Positions 56,001-64,000 of a stretch of 64,000 nt of DNA are shown one piece after another. Below the pieces are notes generated by a model. It was not told the DNA's origin and did no database searches. It saw only the letters and a list, made by a program, of their open reading frames with translations. Source of the DNA: Impatiens glandulifera (lineage: Eukaryota > Streptophyta > Magnoliopsida > Ericales > Balsaminaceae); assembly GCF_907164915.1 (NCBI RefSeq), contig NC_061862.1, forward strand, positions 141,599,913 to 141,663,912. Direction: 5' to 3'. Numbering within the stretch: the stretch's first letter is position 1; the number at the start of each line of letters is the position of its first letter. The translations under genes were made by a program, and so were the position numbers.

Positions 56001-56370
56001 AATCCATCAATAAAATCTATATTAATTTTGGCTTGTAATGCTAGTCTCACACTTAAACTCCATCCAAAGTAAATTTTTCTATCAGTGAGAATCGATGTAG
56101 CAATGTAGAGACCAAGATGATCACCTGAATGAATGATAAGTGGATCATTGTTGTATTTCCTTTTTGCTGGCATGTGATTGATGATCGGAATCGGTGTATC
56201 AACATGAATTTAGACTGGATTTGTCAGAATCGGAATTAGAACGGTAGGGATTGACGAAAATAGCATCGGATTTTCGTTAGGGCTTGAGTTAGGGTTATGA
56301 CTTACTAATGGAGTTAGGAAATTAGATGTCATGTCTTGAATAACTTCGAATTGATCTTCTTTCTTCACTC
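53060..56370 (-). pseudogene. Copia gag-pol, decayed and internally deleted
   Basis: Pieces in minus-strand order: gag N-terminus (56173-55976: KRKYNNDPLIIHSGDH, YFGWSLSVRLALQAK, FIDG); UBN2-type gag (55698-55381: MLQDDEELKLLQFLMGLEER); GAG-pre-integrase (54778-54527: FSLFHERLGHSANGIL); integrase start MNEYIWGPYREPP to LTIVDDFTRC, which at about 54425 runs directly into RT (WIYKTKLNANGSIDKYKAIL, VTKGYNQ), so the integrase core and RT N-terminus are deleted; RT/connection (53805-53614: FTYMIEGIKL, YRKLVGRMLYLNFTRLDIAY); RNase H end (53300-53090: [29 protein letters not shown]). Many stops and frameshifts make it incapable of autonomous movement. Confidence 0.85.
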
Positions 56371-56378
56371 AATTAGGC

Positions 56379-56390
56379 TCTGATACCATG
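56379..56390 (-). other. Primer-binding site of the copia element
   Basis: The minus strand reads TGGTATCAGAGC directly after the 5' LTR, complementary to initiator-methionine tRNA. In unit 2 the same site has one change (59892-59903, TAGTATCAGAGC). Confidence 0.88.
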
Positions 56391-56748
56391 AACAAATTCA
56401 ATCTGAATTTGTTTACAAGATGAACTAATATATGTAAGAATCAATAGCTGGAAGATATGATGAAGAGTGAAATGAGAAAAAATAACCCAATAATATTTTA
56501 TTAATCTTATTCATTTATTTATACTTATACAAAGTGGTTCCTAAACTTTTAGTTTATTTAAAACTTTCAACAGTTATTTAACTACTCTTAACAATACCTC
56601 TAACAATTCTTAATAGTTAATTAACTATTCCTAACAACACTTAGCAGTTGATTAACTATTATAAACCATCTAACAAATTACAAACAATATATTTAACAAT
56701 TATAAATCAAGGACTTATACTCAATTATATTCATCAATTATTTCCTCA
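56391..56748 (-). repeat. 5' LTR of the copia element
   Basis: 358 bp; the minus strand begins TGAGGAAATAATTGATG and ends GAATTTGTTCA. It matches the two pieces of the 3' LTR and the duplicated LTR at 59904-60241. Confidence 0.88.
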
Positions 56749-57360
56749 TTGTATAAAGTGGATTGATGGCTTGGGATTATGATCATTGCCTTCGTTTTGG
56801 CTGAGCAGAGCTATTTATAGCATTCTTAAGTCGGTTGATTGATCAAATAGGTCGAATTTTAGACAAAATTTCATTAATGACTTTTGTATGTTCTTCATTA
56901 AAGGACATGATTGCTCCTATAATCGTAGGTGAAATGATCACCGTGTTAGGGTGATCATTTCAGCCTTGGAATAAATGGATTTGGTTGAGCATCGGCCGAG
57001 TTCGACTTTTGAAAAATCAAAAGTTGTGGCCGATCATCATTGATGTTCGTCACAAGAAATAAGAGAAACTAGAGGTCGAACCGTCATCGTTTTGGGATGA
57101 AATGCGAATGTTTGGGCATTTCAACCGTGTTCAGTCAGCACTTCGTCGCGTATGGGCGTTCTGTTAGTGTTCGGGCTAACAATGTTGAGGCGCGCGTTAG
57201 TTGATCCGTTGTTTCGCGAACGCACGTCTCTTCTATTGTAGTTAGTGACATAGTTGGTTGTTAGGCGTAAGATGAGGCATGGGAGCTCATCCGACAGTTG
57301 TGCGGAATTCTTCCGATTTTGGCTCCAATTAATCACAATCTTTTTGCAGCCGTATGGCTT
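56749..57360. repeat. GC-richer flank of the copia element (unit 1)
   Basis: Begins with TTGTA, the right target duplication. It contains TGATCACCGTGTTAGGGTGATCA (an inverted repeat around GTTAGG), CATCGGCCGAGTTCGAC and GGCGCGCGTTAGTTGATC. The open minus-strand stretch at 57121-57336 is not preserved in length or frame in unit 2, so it is probably not a gene. It resembles the start of 22014-22140 in composition. Confidence 0.5.
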
Positions 57361-57754
57361 GTTTTAAATTGATTTTTCTTTTATCCATTTGACTTTGTTT
57401 TTAATTTACAAAATATTTTAAATAGACATAATATTTATTTTTATTTTTTTATATTTTTTAAATTTATAAATAATTAATTTGGGATAAAATGAATCTAACA
57501 TTTATCCTAAATTATTTATTTTAACTTCTTTTGACCGTTGGAACTAATTTGAGATAAAATTGAATACAACTTTTATCTCAGATTATTTTATTTATTTATT
57601 TTAATATATTTATAATTAATTTAGATTTAATTATTACAATAATTATTTTAATTAATTATTTAATTATGATTTGATCTTAATTTTAATTATCTTGAATTTA
57701 TTTATTTATTTAAAATAATTATTTTAAAATTTATAAGTTGGATGTAAAATTTTA

Positions 57755-57789
<35 letters not shown>

Positions 57790-58939
57790 GTGAAGCACAT
57801 CTCACAACCAAACACCACCTTACTAATATTTGAAGTGAATTTGATAAATAACTTTTAATCATATAAAATTTTAAATTATTATTAAAAAATTAAGTTTTTA
57901 ATAAATCAAATTGAAGATTTTCTGAATGTTTGTACATTTGAAAATTAATGTTTTGGTTAGCCAATTTTTTTTTTTTTTTATTGTTAAGATTTTGGTTTTA
58001 ACTATTTTAATTAAATATAATTATAAATATTTTTAAAAGGTATATCAATAAATTAACTAGAATAAGAGTGAGATGTTATGAAATATGTAGAATATATGAT
58101 GAGGATATACATCCAAGTATCCATCTTTTATGTTGTGCAGAATATAGGATGAGGATACATCCAACATGATACCTTGGATAATTTCAAATCAGATTTGGGT
58201 CGGATACGGAGTAAAACTGAAATACCTGTTGGTTGATAACTAGTCTCAAAACTCATTTCCAATTCATACGTAAAAGTAGCTCATATATATAATAAGTTAT
58301 GTATGATATGTAATATTTAGAACTTTCCTACCCTAATACATCTTTCTTCTTTATAATAATAAGAATAAGTTTAGCCTTTCTTCATTTTCATTTTTTTTTC
58401 TTAGTGAAAGTTGACAAAGACAAGAATGAGGAGAGAAATGCTTTAATATAAATATTTAGAGTACTATCGGATCACACGGGACATGGATGAATAACTATAT
58501 TGAAATTGGGTACAGGGACGGATCACGGGACATGGATGAATAACTATATTGAAATTGGGTAAAGGTTCAATAGTGTACCCATTGTCATCCCTAATTTGTT
58601 CTAGGATTGTTTACGTCTTTTTCCAAACCTGACATACAAAACAAACCCTAGAACACAGCCACTAAGCCAAAGTAAATGCAACCTAACATATGGTCACATG
58701 ACCTTTTGGAGATAGACAAGAGAACTAAATGAAAGACACTTAAAATATTGGAGACACTCAAGATAATCTGTGACACATTATTTATTAGCCAAACATTCTA
58801 CAAAAATGTATACAAGCATTACTTCCCAGATTTATTTTGGACATTTGAATTGAACAATCAACAAATAACACTCATTGTTGTTTATATAATCCTCTCACAA
58901 AGGGAATTTGAAGCAGTCCATTGTGAAAGAACACCTACT
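57361..58939. repeat. AT-rich flank of unit 1, related to 22.1 kb and 13.5 kb repeats
   Basis: 57361-57790 parallels 22150-22700, and 57800-58230 parallels 13500-13880. A 49-bp duplication of GGGACATGGATGAATAACTA and neighbours (58478-58570) is present here but not in unit 2. GTGTACCCATTGTCATCCCTAA-type ends at 58575 look like a MITE terminus. The plus-strand stretch ILSQREFEAVHCERTP at 58748-58969 is shared by both units but has no known family. Confidence 0.55.
57755..57786. repeat. (AT)n microsatellite
   Basis: About 32 bases of AT repeat. The matching place in unit 2 (about 61232) has only GGATATATTAGG, so it expanded after the duplication. Confidence 0.9.
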
Positions 58940-59890
58940 CTTTTCAATAAACTGATTTACAGTCTTTGAATCTTCTTCTTCCATTATCATTGCTGACTCA
59001 TGGTAAGGTTTTTTCTGTTTTAATTTCTTCTCCACATTTTGTAGCATTGTAAATGTTCGGCCAAGAATCTTGAAGTAGAATATGATCCTTCACATACTCG
59101 TACCTCTCCTCTAGGCCCATTAGAAACTGTAATAGTTTCCGCTCTTCGTCATCCTGAAGCATTTTTGCTTCAAGATAACATCTATCACAATCAATTTTCA
59201 TTGCTTGACATGTACACCTATGAAGTGATTTCAATCTCATTTCTCATCCCATAGAAGCTTTACTTTAGAGTAATATTCTTTAAGATCTAGATCTGTTTGT
59301 TGCACGAAGCTTATATCATTTTGTAATCCATATCTTTTTGGTCTATTGATGCCTTCATAGCGGGATTTTACTTTAATCCACAGATCACGACTTGTTTTCT
59401 TTGACTGGAATCTTTTACAATTTTTGGTTCGATCATATTCATAATTCATGTTCTTACAAACGCATCTACAATCTCCCATTGATTACCTTCATCAAATTCC
59501 ATTTGGTTGCGAATAAGAGCCATCAATAAAACCTATCTTTATTTTGGCTTATAATGCTAGTCTCACACTTAAACTCCATCCAAAGTAGGTTTCTCTATTA
59601 GTGAAATCGATGTAGCAATGTAGAGACTAGGATGATCAGTTGAATGAATGATAAGTGGATCATTGTTGTATTTCCTTTTTGTTGGCATGTGGTTGATGAT
59701 CGGAATCGGTGTATCAACATGAATTTGGACTGGATTTGTCAGAATCGGAATTAGAATGGTAGGGATTGACGGAAATAGCATCAGATTTTCGTTAGGGCTT
59801 GAGATAGGGTTAGGACTTACTAATGGAGTTAGTAAATTAGATGTCATGTCTTGAATAACTCTGAATTGATCTTTTTTCTTCACTTAATTA
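58940..59890 (-). pseudogene. Duplicated copia gag fragment
   Basis: The same gag pieces as unit 1, in part better preserved: NCKRFQSKKTSRDLWIKVKS with KEYYSKVKLLWDEK (59479-59237), KMLQDDEERKLLQFLMGLEER (59240-58998) and KKKDQFRVIQDMTSN with KRKYNNDPLIIHSTDH (59883-59569). It is cut at the duplication junction before the zinc-knuckle region and has frameshifts between pieces. Confidence 0.85.
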
Positions 59891-59903
59891 AGCTCTGATA
59901 CTA

Positions 59904-60241
59904 TGAACAAATTTAATCTGAATTTGTTTACAAGATAAACTAATAGATGTAAGAATTAATAGCTGGAAGATATGATGAAGAGTGAAATGAGAAAAAATAA
60001 CCCAATGATATTTTATTAATCTTATTCATGTATTTATACTTATACAAAGTGGTCCCTGAACTTTCAGTTTATTTAAAACTTCCAACAGTTATTTAACTAC
60101 TCTTAACAATACCTCTAACAATTCTAACAACACTTAGCAGTTAATTAACTATTATAAACCATCTAACAAATTACAAACAATATATTTAACAATTATAAAT
60201 CAAGGACTTATACTCAACAATATTAATCAATTATTTCCTCA
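59904..60241 (-). repeat. Duplicated copia LTR
   Basis: 338 bp corresponding to 56391-56748, with TTGTA following at 60242-60246. It is shorter by about 20 bp because of a small deletion in the AACAATTCTTAATAG region. Confidence 0.88.
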
Positions 60242-62315
60242 TTGTATAAAGTGGATTGATGGCTTGGGATTATGATCATTGTCTTCGTTTTGGCTGAGTA
60301 GAGCTATTTATAGCATTCTTAAGTCGGTTTATTGATCAAATAGATCGAATTTTAGACAAAATTTCATTAATGACTTTTGTCTGTTCTTCATTAAAGGACA
60401 TGATTGCTCTTATAATCGTAGGTGAAAAGATCACCGTGTTAGGGTGATCATTTCAGCCTTTAAATAAATGAATTTGGTTGAGTATCGGCCGAGTTCGACT
60501 TTTAAAAAATCAAAAGTTTCGGTCGATCATCATTGATGTTCGTCGCAAGAAATAAGAGAAACCAGAGGTCGAACCGTCATCGTTTAGGGATGAAATGTGA
60601 ATGTTTGGGCATTTCAACCGTGTTCAGTCGCCACTTCGTCGCGTATGGGCGTTCTGTTAGTGTTCGGGCTAACGATGTTGAGGCGCGCGTTAGTTGATCC
60701 GCTGTTTCGCGAAGCACGTGCCTTCTATTGTAGTTAGTGACACAGTTGGCTGTTAGGCGTAAGATGAGGCATGGGAGCTCATCTGACAATTGTGCAGATT
60801 CTTCCGATTTTGGCTCCAATTAATCACGATCTTTTTGCAGCCGTATGCCTTGTTTTAAATTGATTTTTTTTTATCCATTTGATTTGTTTTTAATTTACAA
60901 AATATTTTAAATAGACATAATATTTATTTTGCCTATTTATTTTTATATTTTTATATTTTTTGAAATTTATAAATAATTAATTTGGGATAAAATGAATATA
61001 ACATTTATCCTAAATTATTTATTTTAACTTCTTTTGAAAATTAAATACAACTTTTATCTTTGATTATTTTTTTATTTATTTTAGTATTTTTTTTAATTAA
61101 TTTAAATTTAATTATTACAATAATTATTTTAATCAATTATTTAATTATGATTTGGTCTTAATTTTAATTATCTTAAATTTATTTATTCAAAATAATTATT
61201 TTAAAATTTATAAATTGGATGTAAAATTTTAGGATATATTAGGTGAAGCACATCTCACAACCAAACACCACCTTAGTAATATTTGAATTGAATTTGTTAA
61301 ATAACTTTTTAATCTTATGAAATTTTAAATTATTATTAAAAAATCAAGTTTTTAATAAATCAAATTGAAGATTTTCTGAATGTTTGTACATTTGAAAATT
61401 AATGTTTTGGTTAGTCAAACCTTTTTTTTTATATTTGTTAAGATTTTGGTTTTAACTATTTTAATTAAATATAATTATAAATATTTTTAAAAGGTATATC
61501 AATAAATTAACCAGAATAAGACTGAGATCTTATGAAATATGTAGAATATATGATGAGGATATACATCCAAGTATCCATCTTTTATGTGTTGCAGAATATA
61601 GGATGAGGATACATCCAACATGATACCTTGGATAATTTCAAATCAGATTTGGGTGTTGGTTGATAACTAGCCTCAAAACTCATTCCCAATTCATACGTAA
61701 AAGTAGCTCATATATATAATAAGTTATGATATGTAATATTTAGAACTTTCCTACCCTAATACATCTTTCTTCTTTATAATAATAAGAACAAGTTTAGCCT
61801 TTCTTCATTTTCATTTTTTTTCTTAGTGAAAGTTGACAAAGACAAGAATGAGGAGAGAAATGCTATAATATAAATATTTAGAGTACTGTCGGATCACGGG
61901 ACATGGATGAATAACTATATTGAAATTGGGTACAGGGTCGGTACAATAGTGTACCCATTGTCATCCCTAATTTGTTCTAGGATTGTTTACGTCTTTTTCC
62001 AAACATGAAATACAAAATAAACCCTAGAACACAGCCACTAAGCCATAGTAAATGCAATCTAACATATGGCCACATGACCTTTTTGAAATAGACAAGAGAA
62101 CTAAATGAAAGACACTTAAAATATTGAAGACACTCAAGATAATCTATGACACATTATTTATGAGCCAAACATTCTACAAAAATGTATACAAGCATTACTT
62201 CCCAGATTTATTTTGGACATTTGAATTGAACAATCAACAAATAACACTCATTGTTGTTTATATAATCCTCTCACAAAGGGAATTTGAAGCAGTCCATTGT
62301 GAAAGAACACCTACT
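60242..62315. other. Duplicated flank (unit 2), non-coding
   Basis: Repeats the contents of 56749-58939, including the GTGATC inverted repeat (60430), the 22-kb-like and 13.5-kb-like segments and the CATTGTCATCCCTAA end at 61957. No gene recognised. Confidence 0.6.
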
Positions 62316-62752
62316 TGTCAAATGAAATCCCTATTTTTGAAGCAATTTTCTGAGTTAATAACTCCATTAGTTCGCTCCCCTTGTGAGCCTTGGGGTTAGG
62401 GTGTGGCCATCTCTAGATCGGGTTATACTCGAACCCACTTGGGTCAGATATATGTTTCCAAACATGAACAAAATATATCAACAAAGTTTCCAACCCAACC
62501 CATACGACGGAAAATCATCATAAATCACAATAGCTGTCACCAAGATTCAAGAATCATCAACATCAACCATATTATTGAAATGTTTTATTTTCAAAATCGA
62601 ATACACAAAATTCCACAGCTCTATACTTATTTGAAAATAAACTATCCCCCCTTCTTGTTTATTGGAACTAATAATAAAATAGGGGAAATTATTTTTGGTG
62701 TTAATGACTGAGAACTGGAATGGAACGCACCTACAATTTAATCTTCTTAAAC
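62316..62752 (-). other. 3' flank / UTR of PEX1
   Basis: After the stop at 62753 the minus strand has no further conserved coding. AATAAAC and AATAATAAAA words near 62640-62680 could serve polyadenylation. The left part joins the tandem duplication at TACT. Confidence 0.45.
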
Positions 62753-63776
62753 TCAAGCCAGTGTAGCCCTTTTGCCCTTGGCATCCCTAGTCTGCAACCA
62801 AGTTATTTGTTTGTTAGTTTATAAATAAATGCATATAAAAGACATTCACAAGAGAAAGAGAACCTGTGAAGAGACCGATCTTTTTGCATCCAAGAACTGG
62901 TTGTAAATACTATACAATCGCTGTTTTTCTGAATCGGATACAGAAGGTCTTGCTTTGGAAGCAACAGAATACAAGAGATTATTGGAAATGAAAGGCTTCT
63001 CAATTGGCTTGTCAATCTCCACCTTATCTAAAGCATCATGAACTGCAGCAAGCTGTGCATCTGAAAGAAGAGCCTGGAGGTCTGCTCCACTTAACCCATC
63101 CGTTATATTTGCAATAGAATCTAGATCAACCTCACCGGCCATAGGCAGCTGCATTCATGTCTTAACTTATTATAAATATCATGTTTCAGAATACAAATAT
63201 TGCCCCACAAATTAGTTTTGTCTATGGTGCGTTTGATAAAACTGAAAATTATGTGTGGAATGTTGAATATTGAATTCTAAGTGTCTCGAAAATAAATGAC
63301 GAACTAGAAAATATCTTAATTTTAAGTACTCGATATGTCCGATAAAATGTGGAACTATTGCAGTAAAATTAGTTAAAGTCTATTTTATATGCTCTTAATA
63401 TATGTTATGCCAGATTTTCTAGCTTAATTATTTTCTACTTAATTTGAGCTGAACCTAAATAACATTTATCAAATGAAGTTAATTCAAATTAGCAATTAAC
63501 TATTTAGATTAAGTGATAAAATCTGAAACTGAAACTGAAGCTTTTTCTTCCATCACTAAAAATCTTGTTTTTTTAACCTAGCAAAAGACCATGTTATATA
63601 CAACAAACTCCGAAGAATGCAACTCACTGATGTTTTCCAATTAGATACTATCACTAACCTTTTGTGAAAGAACGGTTAGAATATCCAGTCTCTCTTGCCT
63701 TGAAGGAAAATCACAGAAGAGAAGTCGATCTAGCCTACCAGGTCGTAGTAGTGCAGCATCAAGTAAATCTGGTCTA
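62753..63776 (-). CDS. PEX1: PEX1, peroxisome biogenesis AAA ATPase, C-terminal exons (partial)
   Basis: PEX1 works with PEX6 as a hetero-hexameric AAA ATPase that extracts the receptor PEX5 from the peroxisomal membrane for reuse. Three minus-strand exons are seen: 63659-63776 ([20 protein letters not shown] and [13 protein letters not shown], the second-region-of-homology arginines of the D2 ATPase ring), 62864-63148 ([40 protein letters not shown], the C-terminal helical lid, then [21 protein letters not shown]) and 62753-62791 ([12 protein letters not shown], stop). Borders follow GT-AG and keep frame. The ending AKGKRATLA is as I recall for plant PEX1. Upstream exons lie beyond 64000. 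No defect is seen, so the gene is probably functional. Confidence 0.92.
63149..63658 (-). other. Intron of PEX1
   Basis: 510-bp intron starting GTTAGTGATAG (minus strand) and ending ATGAATGCAG. AT-rich, no other feature. Confidence 0.85.
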
Positions 63777-64000
63777 CTGCTAGTTTAAATGGGGAGAAGA
63801 GATTAATAACAGATGAGCATAAGCATAAGCAACAAGTTCAAATGGTTAAAAAATGGGTTTCTAATCATGATACCAAAACTTAACATTCATTATAACCAAA
63901 TAGACAAATCATCATCCCAGACACTTTCAGGGCAACACCTTAAGTAAATAGAAAATTATTAGCATTAAGGTTATAGAACAAATTGCTTTTGAGAGCTCTA
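63777..64000 (-). other. Intron of PEX1 running off the window
   Basis: Ends with the acceptor TTTAAACTAGCAG before the RPDLL exon. No coding for the Walker motifs is visible, so those exons are further right. Confidence 0.7.

Larger units (their letters stand above)
43187..56748 (-). mobile_element. Ty1/copia retrotransposon, defective, with a LINE nested in its 3' LTR
   Basis: Minus-strand element. The 5' LTR is at 56391-56748, the primer site at 56379-56390, and gag/pol remnants at 53090-56370. The 3' LTR is in two pieces (52798-52986 and 43187-43322) separated by a LINE. The outer flanks are TCGTA on the left and TTGTA on the right, a 5-bp target duplication with one C-to-T change. Without the LINE the element is about 4.1 kb, shorter than the usual 4.8-5 kb, because of internal deletion in pol. 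Confidence 0.85.
55426..58939. repeat. Tandem duplication, unit 1 (3.5 kb)
   Basis: Contains part of copia gag, the primer site, the 5' LTR and 2.2 kb of flanking DNA. It is repeated as unit 2 immediately to the right. TACT is present at the start (55422-55425), at the junction (58936-58939) and at the far end (62312-62315), a 4-base microhomology. The units differ by scattered substitutions and a few indels. Confidence 0.92.
58940..62315. repeat. Tandem duplication, unit 2 (3.4 kb)
   Basis: Direct copy of 55426-58939, starting CTCTTTTCAATAAACTG and ending GAAAGAACACCTACT. It lacks the AT microsatellite and one copy of the 49-bp repeat of unit 1. Confidence 0.92.

Noticed and set aside
57121..57336. 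Minus-strand gene in the GC-richer flank of the copia element
   Set aside because: The duplicated counterpart at 60577-60819 changes frame and length, showing no coding constraint.
58748..62399. Conserved small protein with ILSQREFEAVHCERTP in both tandem units
   Set aside because: Similarity comes from the recent tandem duplication. The two frames end differently at the duplication joints, and no other support exists.
1..64000. tRNA, rRNA or other structured RNA genes
   Set aside because: No A-box/B-box cloverleaf or rRNA-like stretch was recognised; tRNA-like words are only retrotransposon primer sites.

Overview
The window is nuclear DNA of a flowering plant, most likely a eudicot. The evidence is spliced plant genes with GT-AG introns, very AT-rich intergenic DNA, Ty3/gypsy and Ty1/copia elements primed by initiator-methionine tRNA, L1-type LINEs with a plant reverse-transcriptase zinc-binding tail, a MULE and many microsatellites. 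An asterid, perhaps of the Lamiales, is a guess from memory: proteins of the 'putative plant transposon protein' type seen at 17.3-21.3 kb are common in Gesneriaceae predictions. Only the two edges hold conserved cellular genes, and both are cut. At the left (minus strand) is an MHK/CDK-like protein kinase; at the right (minus strand) is the 3' end of PEX1, the peroxisomal AAA ATPase. About 60 kb of repeats and mobile DNA lie between them, with one intact small gene.

Layout. 0.6-2.1 kb: kinase exons. 2.4-3.0 kb: member of a GTGACGC-rich non-autonomous repeat family, with a relative at 28.5-29.3 kb. 3.3-6.7 kb: a very young Ty3/gypsy element (528-bp LTRs differing at one base) whose single open frame encodes gag and protease, then jumps in frame to the integrase tail, so it lacks RT, RNase H and the integrase core. 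3.0-12.2 kb and 23.4-38.2 kb: two copies of an old duplicated block. Each carries a small intronless gene for a single C2H2 finger protein with a C-terminal EAR-type motif: intact at 36.25-36.74 kb, frameshifted inside the finger at 10.48-10.96 kb. The second block is split by an 8.6-kb stretch holding two LINE remnants. 15.6-21.5 kb: a 1.34-kb LTR (minus orientation) followed by two decayed genes of the plant transposon-protein family, each with its own TATA box, ending at a 500-N gap.

39.7-42.5 kb: a MULE with ~110-bp terminal inverted repeats, a 9-bp target duplication and a broken transposase. 43.2-56.7 kb: a defective Ty1/copia element (minus strand) whose 3' LTR is split by a ~9.5-kb L1-type LINE, also on the minus strand, with an unusually long ORF1. 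55.4-62.3 kb: a 3.4-3.5-kb tandem duplication with TACT microhomology that copied the copia 5' LTR, part of gag and the flanking DNA. 62.7-63.8 kb: PEX1 exons.

Nested order gives a relative history: block duplication, then LINE and MULE insertions and decay; copia insertion, then LINE insertion into its LTR and, separately, the 3.4-kb duplication; the gypsy element is the latest arrival. Boundaries of old repeats are approximate, because they were judged by eye without alignment software.
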